The notes below the pieces were generated by a model. The model had not been told where the DNA came from. It was given only the letters and a program-made list of their open reading frames with translations, and made no database searches. DNA of 64,000 bases from Liolophura sinensis (Eukaryota > Mollusca > Polyplacophora > Chitonida > Chitonidae): contig NC_088300.1 in NCBI RefSeq assembly GCF_032854445.1, positions 73,895,005 to 73,959,004 of the forward strand, read 5' to 3'. A program made the translations under genes and the position numbers. This document shows positions 13,201 to 23,720 of this stretch, one piece after another; the first letter of the stretch is position 1, and each line of letters starts with the position of its first letter.

Positions 13201-16200
13201 TTGACATGTTATGAACTGTGTAACACATACAGGTGCAGGTAACATTTCCTCACTGTAGTTTTTGACATGTTATGAACTGTGTAACACATACAGGTGCAGG
13301 TAACATTTCCTCACTGTAGTTTTGACATGTTATGAACTGTGTAACACATACAGGTGCAGGTAATATTTCCTCACTGTAGTTTTGACATGTTATGAACTGT
13401 GTAACACATACAGGTGCAGGTAACATTTCCTCACTGTAGTTTTGACATGTTATGAACTGTGTAACACGTACATGTGCAGGTAATATTTCCTCACTGTAGT
13501 TTTGACATGAACTGTGTAACACATACAGGTGCAGGTAACATTTCCTCACTGTAGTTTTGACATGAACTGTGTAACACATACAGGTGCAGGTAACATTTCC
13601 TCACTGTAGTTTTTGACATGTTATGAACTGTGTAACACGTACAGGTGCAGGTAACATTTCCTCACTGTAGTTTTGACATGAACTGTGTAACACATACAGG
13701 TGCAGGTAACATTTCCTCATTGTAGTTTTTGACATGTTATGAACTGTGTAACACATACAGGTGCAGGTAACATTTCCTCACTGTAGTTTTTGACATGTTA
13801 TGAACTGTGTAACACATACAGGTGCAGGTAACATTTCCTCACTGTAGTTTTGACATGAACTGTGTAACACATACAGGTGCAGGTAACATTTCCTCACTGT
13901 AGTTTTTGACATGTTATGAACTGTGTAACACATACAGGTGCAGGTAACATTTCCTCACTGTAGTTTTTGACATGTTATGAACTGTGTAACACATACAGGT
14001 GCAGGTAACATTTCCTCACTGTAGTTTTGACATGTTATGAACTGTGTAACACGCACAGGTGCAGGTAACATTTCCTCACTGTAGTTTTGACATGTTATGA
14101 ACTGTGTAACACGTACAGGTGCAGGTAACATTTCCTCACTGTAGTTTTGACATGTTATGAACTGTGTAACACGTACAGGTGCAGGTAACATTTCCTCACT
14201 GTAGTTTTGACATGTTATGAACTTTGTAACACATACAGGTGCAGGTAACATTTCCTCACTGTAGTTTTTGACATGTTATGAACTGTGTAACACATACAGG
14301 TGCAGGTAACATTTCCTCACTGTAGTTTTGACATGTTATGAACTGTGTAACACATACAGGTGCAGGTAACATTTCCTCACTGTAGTTTTGACATGTTATG
14401 AGCTGTGTAACACGTACAGGTGCAGGTAACATTTCCTCACTGTAGTTTTGACATGTTATGAACTGTGTAACACGTACAGGTGCAGGTAACATTTCCTCAC
14501 TGTAGTTATGACATGTTATGAACTGTGTAACACGTACAGGTGCAGGTAACATTTCCTCACTGTAGTTTTGACATGTTATGAACTGTGTAACACATACAGG
14601 TGCAGGTAACATTTCCTCACTGTAGTTTTGACATGTTATGAACTGTGTAACACGTACAGGTGCAGGTAACATTTCCTCACTGTAGTTTTGACATGTTATG
14701 AACTGTGTAACACATACAGGTGCAGGTAACATTTCCTCACTGTAGTTTTGACATTTTATAAAGTGTGTAACACATACAGGTGCAGGTAACATTTCCTCAC
14801 TGTAGTTTTAAAATGTTATGAACTGTGCAACACGTACAGGTGCAGGTAACATTTCCTCACTGTAGCTATGACATGTCACCATTTAAATGTACATATTAAT
14901 ATTAATAGCTAATTAAATGGTAGTTTTATCCTGCCCATACTGATTTAATTTTTACTGACAGCCTTTATATCTGTTTTACCAGGTCTTGGCAATACAAAGT
15001 TGCTAATGTTACCTTCTGTTACATTCATTGCCTATATAATTTAATAGGCATAATGACACAAAATTAAAAACTATGAAATTTAAATGAGTTTCACCACATA
15101 CTTCTTTTGTGACCTCACTTTAAAGTTGAATTGGAGGCCTCCGTGGCCAAGGTGTGGTTAGCATGCCAGTGGAGCACCATGACCCGGAAGCCTCCCACCA
15201 GTCTGGTCCCTGTGAGTTCATCCATCCCATGCTGGCTTCTTCACCAACACCACTGGGAATTTCTGCCAGCAACCTGCACATGTTTGTGGGTTTCTCCTGG
15301 GCTCTGCCCAGTTTCCTCTCACCACAGTGCTTGCTGCTGTCATATAATTGAGCAGCTTTTTACTGCCCCTTCTATCATTTATATGTAATTATTTTTACAG
15401 GAACTGGACTGGGAAGTGGAACTTACAATAGTGATTGGAAAGAAAGGAAAAAATATCTTAGTAAGTGTATAGCTTTTTATGAACTGTACATGTGACACTT
15501 TTAACTGACATATGGTCTCAACATTTAAACAGAAGGTGATTAATACTTGTGTCTTTATTAATGTAGCTTACTTGACTACTTTTTTACATACGTATAAAAG
15601 AGGAAAAATATGTGTGATTTATTACAGTATGTAAGTAGGGAGTAATTCATCAGTTCTCCAGGAGGTAAGTCACGTGATATATTTATTTGACCGGTGTTTT
15701 ACGATGTACTCAAGAATATTTCACATGTACGACAGCAGTGGTCAGTCAGGCGAGGTACATGTATGGGGTTCATCCCCGTCTTGGACAGAGAATTTGTTCA
15801 TTTGCCCTGCTCTCACTGTTCCGATGTAGAGCCTCGATGACAGGAAGGGGTCAACAATTCTCGCATGACCATTTGTGCTGTCCAAATGTTCTTTCAACAG
15901 CACTTTGTCTTCCTCTTAAGTGGTATGCAAATCTGTATGTCACAGGTGGAGAAGTTTGTCAGTAACTTGTCAACTGTCAGGGGTTTACACCAGGCACTCA
16001 TGTTTTCTCCTGCGGTAAAAGTGACCACCTTCATACTTGTGAAAAATGGTCCTACGAGGGACCTGCAGGGTTTCTTTACATTTGCACTTTATAGAGATCA
16101 GATTTGTTAATCACCGCAGAATGAGGCCATCCTTTCAAAATTCCATGTTAAGTGCAATGCCATAGCTCATATTGGTTTCAGGAATCAGATGCGATGAGTC

Positions 16201-19200
16201 ACATATTTGGTTACACAGTCACTCATGTTGGTTTCAGGAATCAGATTCGATGAGTCTTGTATTTGATTACACAGTCGCTCATATTGGTTTCAGGAATCAG
16301 ATGCGATGAGACACATATTTGGTTACACAGTCACTCATGTTGGTTTCAGGAATCAGATTCGATGAGTCTTGTATTTGATTACACAGTGGCTCATGTTGGT
16401 TTTAGGAATCAAATGCGATGAGTCACATATTTGGTTACACAGTCGCTCATGTTGGTTTCAGGAATCAGATGCGATAAGTCACATACTAGTATTTGGTTAC
16501 ACATTCGCTCATGTTGGTTTCAGGAATCAGATGCAATAAGTCACATACTAGTATTTGGTTACACATTCACTCATATTGGTTTCAGGAATCAGATGCCATG
16601 AGTCACATATTTGGTTACACAGTCACTCATGTTGGTTTCAAGAACCAAATGCGATGAGTCATGTATTTTATTACACAGTAGCTTATGTTCGTTTCAGGAA
16701 TAAGATGCGTTAAATCACATATTTGGTTACACAGTCACTCATGTTGGTTTCAGGAATCAGATGGGATGAGTCATGTATTTGATTACACAGTCGCTCATGT
16801 TGGTTTCAGGAATCAGAGGCGATGAGTCACATATTTGGTTACACAGTCGCTCATGATGTGAGTGCGAGAGACTGGCAGGTCAGAAATGGTGGTCATGGAT
16901 ACATTTTGCCCTCTGGGTCCAGCCATTGTCATGAAAGAGGATTTATCTGGTGAGATAGCATGTGGTGAGATTGGACATGGACAGCAGCATGTATGGGCAT
17001 GGACAGCAGCATGTGTGGGCATGGACATCAGCATGTGTGGGCATGGACAGTAGCATGTGTTGGCATGGACAGCGGCATGTGTGGGCATTGACAGCGGCAT
17101 ATATGGGCATGGATAGCAGCATGTGTGGGCATGGACAGCAGCATGTGTGGGCATGGGCAGCGGCATGCGTGGGCATGGACAGCGGCATGTGTACGCATGG
17201 ACATCAGCATGTGTGGGCATGGACATCGGCATGTGTGCGGATGGACATCAGCATGTGTGGGCATGGACAGCGGCATGTGTGAGCATGGACAGCGGCATGT
17301 GTGAGCATGGACATCGGCATGTGTGGGCATGGACATCGGTATGTGTGTGCACATGGACAGTGGCATGTGTGGGCATGGACAGCAGCATGTGTGGGCATAG
17401 ACAGCAGCATGTGTGGGCATGCACGTCAGAATGTATGGACATAAACAACAAACTTGTCATGTACATACATAGTTACAGCATTTCTGACCTAGTTTGCCCA
17501 TGTAGAAACGTCTAGCCAGCCTTCGACGCAACAGCTGCATTACAATATCACACAGACCTCAAACTCGTCTGTCACTTTGTATCATCATAGGGAGAGCAGA
17601 TAGTTTGCAAAATGGGAGTCCACGAAAAGCTCATTAAATGTTGTTCATATTGTAATAAATTAGTAATAAATTAGATGTGTGAGAAAGTGATTGCAACTTG
17701 TCCCCAGCTTTGTGGGTTAATTTTCAACCAGTTCCTATGGGACATAGGCTGATGCCCATCGGCATATACATACCTATCAACATGTAGTTGAAATTAACCA
17801 GATCTTGTGAGGATGGGATCATGTACTACATGCATCTGCCCAAACACGAGTGTGAAAGTTATTTACGGAATATAGACCCTTTCAATGTTCCAATCCTACG
17901 CATTCTACACGCACATAAAAAGTCCACCAGACTGTGGTCATCTCCTCTCCATGTCCGTATTATGCTGTATCTCTTGGATACATGACTTTATTCAGATTTG
18001 AGCTGAATATAGAAATGTTTAGCAAATTGGTTCTTGAAGTTTGGGGTCCTGGTTGGGATAATATTGACATTTGATGTGAAGATCTGATTGGTCAAGGAAA
18101 ACAATTTCAGAAATTTTAAATGGAACTTTTTCAACAAGATTTTATTTCTCAGTTCTTTGAGTTGACCATTCCTCGGTAAAGGAAGTATTTTTTATGAAAT
18201 GTTTAATACTACTGATAGACCTACTGATAGTGTACTTCTAACACACTCCTTATTTTTGTTCCGATACAGGACAACAGTATTTGTAGTTTCTTGATTGCCT
18301 TTGCTTCAGATCCACATAACTTGGGAGTACGGTCACGTGTTAATGGTACAATAAAACAGGAGAGCTGTACCAGGAACCTTGTGGTCAAATCTGAGAGGCT
18401 TGTCAGCCACATTTCCAGGTAATGCTCAACTGCTTAAACCTCTCTTGTGTTTGGAGGTAAGGTACAGAGCTTGCAAGTTGTAAAGAGTGAAATCCAGCGT
18501 CCCGTAAATAAGCCATGTGCAGTTTAGACTGGTTAAAGTCATACGTACAGCTGTCAATAACAGCTTCTGGTAGTTGCAATATTGTCCTATGCGATCTTAC
18601 ATTGTAACAGACATGTAGCAAGTTACCAGCAGTTATTATTATAATAGTAAGTGACCCTTAGTTTTCATTTGTCAAAACAAAGTCATGCCATATTCTGGAG
18701 AAGATGATGTATGACAATAATTCGCTCAAGCAAAGTAATATTCCCCTGTTACCAGGCAATATCCAGTGGTCTTATATGTTTATTTTACTGCAGTTATTTT
18801 GATTTGTGTACTCTCTGACATCTGTTTTTATAAAATAAACAAGCAGGTGATAATTTGCTCCACTATCAAGTACATGTCCAGAGACATAAAGTATCAACCT
18901 TTTTTCAGAACTAAAAAAAACCCCCAAAAAACAAAAAAAACATGGTGCTGTGCGCTCATTGAACATAACTTTTCTCAGGCTCACTTTTGGTAAAATCCCA
19001 ACCAATACCGTGCACAATGTGAATGATCTAATGGTAATATAACAGATTGTTTCACAGGTAAAACACAAAGTAACTGTTTGTACCTGTATTGTTGGAGGTT
19101 TATGTTGGCTTACCCACACACTAGAGTCCTATTGGGTATCATACATGACATGATCACTTTCAATAGTTGATGGACTCCCTGCTGATATTTTATTCTCATC

Positions 19201-20749
19201 TTTCAGGTTTGTTACCTTGTTACCTGGGGACATCATTTTAACAGGAACTCCGGGTGGTGTAGGCTTTACCAGAAAGCCCCCTGAATTCCTGAAGGTAAGT
19301 GTTAATTTATTTTAATTATTTGATTGGTGTTTTATGTCGTACTTAAGAATATTTCACTTATACGACGGCGGCCAGCATTATGGTGAGTGGAAACCGGGGG
19401 TGAATGTAAAGCCGCATGAAATACAGTGTACGAGACTTTTTGTCCTCCACCTGCCATTAGGAGGAGAGAATCATGGCATAACCATTTTGTATGTTTGTAT
19501 CCATGTGATAATGGATAACAGTGATAATGATGCAGCCCCACTCACATTTGTGTAGTTTTGTGGCTGTCATGGTTACTGGATCATAGTTAGATGGTAACTG
19601 TTGTGAATATGCTATCTTAGCTTTTGGTGGATACATTGGGACAGAGGTAATGTGTTGCAACTTTCAATGGTTGCCGTGGTGAGTACTGTAGATTGCCAAT
19701 GTTCACCTTCAGAAACAGTCGTTGTTCAAAAGTACATTGAAAGTAGTCAGGCTTATAGAAAGGTAACATTTTTTTCTGCTCTAATGTGAGCATAAATAAG
19801 ATTTCAGTCTTCAGGTTATGGGGGATAAAAATGACTTTCAAGGGAAGGCTTATTAGATCTAAGCAGTTAACCGCACAGGTAAGAAGCTAGGCCTAAACAG
19901 AGATTGTGAACTCTGTCAAAACAACCATACCCTTTGTCTATTGTGACCTACATTTGCATCCCCTGTCGCTTGTAAAAAGGTTGAGTGCTGACAGGAAATA
20001 TGCATTCTAATTACTGTGATCCAAAAGTGCAAAATGGTTATGTTCAGTTTTTTTTTAAATTTCTGTGCTAATTAGCTTCATCATGAAACGTTTACAAGCA
20101 TTATTGAACCATCATGTTAAGTCTGTACATTTTATTAACTTTTTCCCACCTTGTTATACATACTAACCAGTGGACTTTAATGCTAGACTAAAGTGAACGT
20201 CAAGGTAAACTCTGAATTCACTTTTGAGCACATCTGCCCGGAAGTAGACCTTGGATGAAGAAATCTAAAGGCAAAGTTTAGAACGAGTCAAATTTTCTGT
20301 ACCGATACATTCAGAATGAATGGTCGCTTATTGAGCATCTACTGTAGTGCTTTAGAGAGCTTAACATTCTTCATGTAATATTACTACGTTTGCCTCAAAG
20401 ATATGAAGGGTCCTTGTTGTATCGGCGAGAAGTGTTGAAGATAAAGATTTAAACAAAACCGTTTACGTATGTAACTATGGTCCTGGTGCCAAAACTAAAT
20501 TTTCAGTTCAGCGGACCATTATTATAAAAGTCCAAAGATTGTCTGTGACAGCCTGACGGATGGCGTGTTATCCCATACTGCCACCACATTCACCAAGTGC
20601 TGGGTGGCCACTATTGGAAGTTCTGTGAACATTTAGAGCATACATACAAAATTGTTCCAAATGATATTTCTTTTTCTTTTTTTCAGAGAGGTGACACTGT
20701 GGAAGTTGAAATAGACGAGATTGGTACATTGGTGAACAAGGTTGTTTAG
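7207..20749 (+). CDS. FAHD2: FAHD2-like fumarylacetoacetate hydrolase domain protein (7 exons, exon 4 frame broken)
   Basis: Exons read by GT-AG sites and phase: 7207-7410 (ATG 7235), 9702-9912, 15401-15460, 16810-16949, 18310-18418, 19207-19294, 20687-20749 (TAG). The first exon is open from its acceptor, so a mitochondrial leader could be encoded upstream. Family hallmarks in order: [123 protein letters not shown]. The acidic residues of ELDWEVE and the VSARDWQ stretch form the metal/active-site region in this fold. FAHD2 proteins resemble acylpyruvate/oxaloacetate-handling hydrolases; the substrate is not certain. All splice phases agree except across exon 4, where about 8 residues (WLLGKT-like) are absent and the frame shifts by one. 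This copy may therefore be inactive or locally misassembled. Introns carry SINEs and several arrays. Confidence 0.88.
7404..7550 (+). repeat. 32-bp tandem array spanning the exon 1 splice donor of FAHD2
   Basis: The unit cagaaggtatactgtatag... contains the last 7 coding bases of the exon and the donor AAG|gtatac. Donor copies fall at 7411 (genuine), 7443, 7475, 7507 (mutated to gatatac) and 7539, an exact 32-bp spacing. Reading through the genuine donor meets a TAG within the first unit. Confidence 0.9.
7551..9056 (+). other. FAHD2 intron 1, unremarkable
   Basis: There is no exon or repeat family I recognise. A C-rich/CA-rich low-complexity stretch lies at about 8225-8420. Confidence 0.5.
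9057..9440 (-). repeat. CpG-richer block in intron, possible dispersed repeat
   Basis: In contrast to its AT-rich surroundings, this block holds many CG dinucleotides and has abrupt borders. It does not look like an exon: an open stretch on the minus strand lacks splice signals and domains. A dispersed repeat is the likeliest explanation, not proven. Confidence 0.3.
9572..9660 (+). repeat. 28-bp short tandem repeat, about 3.5 copies
   Basis: Copies of a unit like taactcatttggcatgtta end about 40 bp before the exon 2 acceptor of FAHD2. Confidence 0.7.
9960..10115 (+). mobile_element. Old SINE fragment (family B)
   Basis: The fragment shows cagtaaccagtcaagggtcg, then ccacccataaagctgcc and gtgaaaaattctagaatat. 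The same order of blocks recurs in other copies here (15935-16060; reversed at 33040-33165 and 49440-49530). It is strongly decayed. Confidence 0.5.
10274..10521 (-). mobile_element. SINE family A, near full length, with target-site duplication
   Basis: On the minus strand it runs from a tRNA-like head to a tail read on the plus strand as poly-T followed by gattggtgttttacgcc. It is flanked by gcgtcaatatga at 10262-10273 and 10522-10533, a perfect 12-bp duplication that marks a real insertion. The head is cut short: it lacks the ccacggaggcccc end seen in the copies at 21587 and 39256. Confidence 0.85.
10546..14872 (+). repeat. Large ~60-bp satellite array, roughly 72 copies
   Basis: The consensus unit runs gacatgttatgaactgtgta, acacatacaggtgcaggtaa, catttcctcactgtagttt. 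Units are 60 bp, with 61-bp (extra T) and 55-bp (missing gttat) variants. The middle (about 11460-13200) is the most homogeneous and the flanks carry the length variants. Rare variants repeat in the same order in the left and right parts: acatgtgcaggtaatatttcc at about 10850 and 13470, and cctcattgtag at 11092 and 13715. This shows a block duplication with an offset near 2.62 kb. The array lies wholly inside FAHD2 intron 2. Long open frames on the minus strand are a by-product of the 60-bp period. Confidence 0.97.
15132..15365 (+). mobile_element. Diverged SINE family A copy
   Basis: It starts ggcctccgtggcc, continues with the gagttcatccatcccatgct and gccagcaacctgcacatg blocks and ends near the exon 3 acceptor (15401). 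It is oriented with the gene and strongly mutated. Confidence 0.6.
15678..16060. mobile_element. Composite of SINE fragments (A reversed, then B)
   Basis: 15678-15745 matches the 3' end of family A on the minus strand (ggtgttttacgatgtactca). 15935-16060 matches family B on the plus strand (gtcagtaacttgtcaactgt). The DNA between them is unassigned. Confidence 0.5.
16165..16848 (+). repeat. 56-bp tandem array of 12 copies spanning the exon 4 splice acceptor of FAHD2
   Basis: Each unit is gctcatgttggtttcag (intron end with AG) followed by the first ~39 exon bases, gaatcagatgcgatgagtca through ggttacacagtc. Units start with gctcat or actcat. The original intron has gctcat at 16165 and the original exon has gctcat at 16849, so slippage between two 6-bp direct repeats could have seeded the array. 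Two units (6 and 7) carry a 6-bp insertion (actagt). The true exon uses the last copy (acceptor before 16810). Since 56 is not a multiple of three, use of any single upstream acceptor changes the frame and soon meets TGA. Confidence 0.95.
16810..16949 (+). other. FAHD2: FAHD2 exon 4 with internal frame break
   Basis: The frame [23 protein letters not shown] runs through CAG 16876-16878 and then reads VRNGGHGY. The conserved continuation [17 protein letters not shown] begins at ATG 16895, one base out of frame. Only 16 bases lie between CAG and this ATG, while relatives have about 13 residues. A 23-bp loss of the QWLLGKT-like segment explains both the missing residues and the frame. The exon is 140 bp, whereas its neighbours' phases require a length of 1 modulo 3. 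Confidence 0.85.
16964..17440 (+). repeat. 22-bp tandem array, about 21 copies
   Basis: The unit is close to atggacagcagcatgtgtgg gc, with cag/cat and cgg/cag variants. It begins 15 bp after the exon 4 donor (16950) but holds no exon sequence. The 22-bp period cycles the frames, producing Cys/His/Met-rich spurious ORFs on both strands. Confidence 0.95.
17441..18309 (+). other. FAHD2 intron 4, remainder
   Basis: Only AT-rich intron sequence is seen up to the polypyrimidine tract and acceptor (gcttcag) before 18310. Confidence 0.5.
19316..19400 (-). mobile_element. 3' fragment of SINE family A in FAHD2 intron 6
   Basis: tttgattggtgttttatgtc, then aatatttcacttatacgacg and the ggccagcattatggtg block; the match stops abruptly near 19400. 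Confidence 0.75.
19401..20686 (+). other. FAHD2 intron 6, remainder
   Basis: Nothing is recognised apart from a T-rich polypyrimidine tract ending in the acceptor at 20685-20686. Confidence 0.5.
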
Positions 20750-21221
20750 CCATATGGTTAAATATGAGAGAAGAAAATTTAAAGTTACAATTATGGAGGA
20801 AAGAAGCTGCCATATTAGACCTGGTTGTAACCCCGGCATTCCACACTGTGGTTTTCTATATAATCACATCAAACCAATTCATTGGGACTGGATACATGTA
20901 TAAATGCCAAATTGTGAAGTATGCTGTAATGGACATTTCTGATGTGTCACTCAAGAACATTTGACGAATCGACATAGGAAATGCTGTTGCAGATGCGTCC
21001 ACTGGATTTGTCATATTGATAACATATTTTTGACCTTTTCATCACGCTGTACTGAGAATGGATTAAGCATTGTCTAGAGAGATATGATAAGACATCAGGT
21101 GTGAGGGATCCATCGACCGATTGTAGTGACAGCTAAACAGAATGTATGTTATCTAGAAGTCAGTGAGAACAACATTCATACTGTACAGTGAATGTACATG
21201 TTTATGCTATGTGTTTAAGTT

Positions 21222-21299
21222 AATAAATTCTCTTTCATATGAATGGCAAACAGAAGTGTTCTATTCATCATCACCATCATGAAGGTGGCCTGGAATAAA
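21222..21299 (+). terminator. Candidate polyadenylation signals of FAHD2
   Basis: AATAAA occurs at 21222-21227 and again at 21294-21299, about 470 and 545 bp after the stop codon. Either could end the transcript. Confidence 0.45.
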
Positions 21300-21586
21300 T
21301 ATGCCTTTGTACATGTTAATTTTTTTTTATGCCACACCAGCCATAAATATGAAGAAATTGTCCGGCTGTAAGCTGTTTTTATGTAATCTTACTTATTTAC
21401 GTAGGCTACTTATTATCATGCCTGTTTGTATTCTAGGACATGAGCCTACTATAGCCTACTTTAGCAACCATACAACAGGTTGAAGTATTGCCTGTGGTGA
21501 CAGTGGTGGCAAACATACTCCCCTCAATACTAAATGAATTTGTAGTGGACTATGTGGAATTGTATCTTGTGAACATTTATATTTTC

Positions 21587-21860
21587 TTTTTTTTTTTTTT
21601 TTTTTTTTTGATTGGTGTTTTACGCCGTACTCAAGAATATTTCACTTATACAACGGCGGCCAGCATTATGGTGGGTGGAAACCGGGCAGAGCCCGGAGGA
21701 AACCCACGACCATCCGCAGGTTGCTGACAGACCTTCTCACGTACGGCCGGAGAGGAAGCCAGCATGAGCTGGACTTGAACTCACAGCGACCGCATTGGTG
21801 AGAGACTCCTGGGTCATTACGCTGCGCTAGCGCTTTAACCGACTGAGCCACGGAGGCCCC
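21587..21860 (-). mobile_element. Full-length SINE family A with target-site duplication
   Basis: The minus strand starts ggggcctccgtggctcagtc, which carries an A-box-like tggctcagtcgg, followed by a B-box-like gagttcaagtcc, a conserved body (gggtttcctccgggctctgc) and a 3' end with an A-rich tail. It is flanked by tttatattttc at 21576-21586 and 21861-21871. Such tRNA-headed elements depend on a LINE for movement; this type is abundant in mollusc genomes. Confidence 0.9.
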
Positions 21861-21905
21861 TTTATATTTTCAGTTTCATCCATACCTCTGCAAGTATATC
21901 TATAT

Positions 21906-22085
21906 GTCTTATTGTTTAATGCTTTACTCATGAATTTTTCATTTTTATGATAGCCGTCAGTTTTATGGATTAAGGAAGCTAGAACCACGGTAATTTCCCA
22001 CCCTCTGTAAGATACTGACTATCGTTCACATGTCTGACCAACCACTTGAGTGGAAAGCAAGTGGTCATCAGTCATCAAATATATG
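21906..22085 (-). mobile_element. Decayed SINE family B copy
   Basis: tattgtttaatgctttactc atgaatttttc followed by gatagccgtcagttttatgg matches the B pattern at 33040 and 49440 in order, with many changes. Confidence 0.45.
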
Positions 22086-22494
22086 GACTGTCCAAACGTA
22101 TCACTACGTGGAATTGTCATTAAGGCCACTCCAACAGTGACAGAGGAGAAATCTGAAATTCCCTGAAATCAGGATTGAAACTGCACCTCAAGTGTCTTAG
22201 TGATTGAAGGCAAGTGTCACCACTTGACCTTAATGACCAATGTAAATGTTACATAAGTCATGTTGTCGTTGGCTGTACCACAACGGGTAGACATACTGTA
22301 TACACAGTATTCATTTTCTCCCACCATGGTCAAGCCTGACAAACTATGAGAGAAATGTTTTCAATATGAGTGTCCAGCATAATCCAACCTTTGGCATGTT
22401 ACTCGCAAACTTTCCCTGGTGTGACAGATATGCACACCATGTTAATGAAAGACATGAGGTGTATAACGAAATGTTAAACTGCGCAAACAGTCAC

Positions 22495-23720
22495 ACAATT
22501 CACCATTCACCCCTTATTGTCACCAAGGCAACACCGTCATACAAGCACCATTTACCCCTTATTGTCATCAAGGCACCAGTCATACGAGCACCATTCACCC
22601 CTTATTGTAACCAAGGCACCACTGTCATACAAGCGCCATTTACCACTTAATGTCACCGAGGCAACACCGTCATACAAGCACCATTCAAGCCTTATTGTCA
22701 TCAAGGCACCACAGTCATACGAGCACCATTTACCCCTTATTGTCACCAAGGCACAACAGTCATACAAGCACCATTCACCCCTTTTTGTTACCAAGGCACC
22801 ACAGTCATACAAGCAACATTCACCCCTTATTGTCACCAATGCACCACAATAAATACAAGCACCATTCACCCCTTGTTGTCATCAAGGCACCACAGTCATA
22901 CAATTCACCATTCACCCCTTATTGTAACCAAGGCACCACTGTCATACAAGCACCATTTACCACTTAATGTCACCGAGGCAACACCGTCATACAAGCACCA
23001 TTCAAGCCTTATTGTCATCAAGGCACCACAGTCGTACAGACACCATTTACCCCTTATTGTCACCAAGGCACAACAGTCATACAAGCACCATTCACCCCTT
23101 TTTGTTACCAAGGCACCACAGTCATACAAGCAACATTCACCCCTTATTGTCACCAAGGCACCACAATAAATACAAGCACCATTCACCCCTTGTTTTCACC
23201 AAGGCACCACAGTCATACAAGCACCATTCACCCCTTGTTGTTACCAAGGCACCACAATCATACAAGCACCATTCACCCCTTGTTGTCACCAAGGCACCAC
23301 AGTCACACAAGCACCATTCACCCCTTGTTGTCACCAATGCACCACAGTCACACGAGCACCATTCACCCATTAGTGTCATCAAGGCACCACAGTTGTAGGA
23401 ACACCATTCACCCCTTACTGTTACCAAGGCACCACCGTCATATGAGCACCATTCATCCCTTATTGTCATCAAGGCACCACAGCCATACGAGCACCATTCA
23501 CCCCTTATTGTCATCAAGGCACCACAAACAGTCACACAAGCACCATTCACCCCTTATTGTCATCAAGGCACCACACTCATACAGACACCATTCTCCCCTT
23601 ATTGTCACCCAGCACCACAAACAGTCACACAAGCACCATTCACCCCTTATTGTCATTAAGGCACCACAGTCATACGAGCACCATTCACCCCTTATTGTCA
23701 TCAAGACACCACAAACAACG
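22495..23720 (+). repeat. 45-bp tandem array, about 27 copies, with a 317-bp higher-order duplication
   Basis: The unit caccattcaccccttattgt catcaaggcaccacagtcat acaag is 45 bp (15 codons), open in several frames on both strands. A block ending at about 22860 is repeated nearly base for base 317 bp later, including the rare cacttaatgtcaccgaggca and cctttttgttaccaagg units. The array lies in intergenic DNA between FAHD2 and ENTPD. Confidence 0.95.

Noticed and set aside
10546-14872. CRISPR-like array
   Set aside because: The units are contiguous without unique spacers, and the DNA is eukaryotic with spliced genes.
16813-17515. Cys/His-rich repeat proteins on both strands
   Set aside because: Generated by the 22-bp array; the frame cycles and no zinc-binding pattern is conserved.
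21587-21860. Functional tRNA gene in the SINE head
   Set aside because: A- and B-box-like motifs are present but no complete cloverleaf is seen, and the same head recurs in dispersed copies with target duplications.
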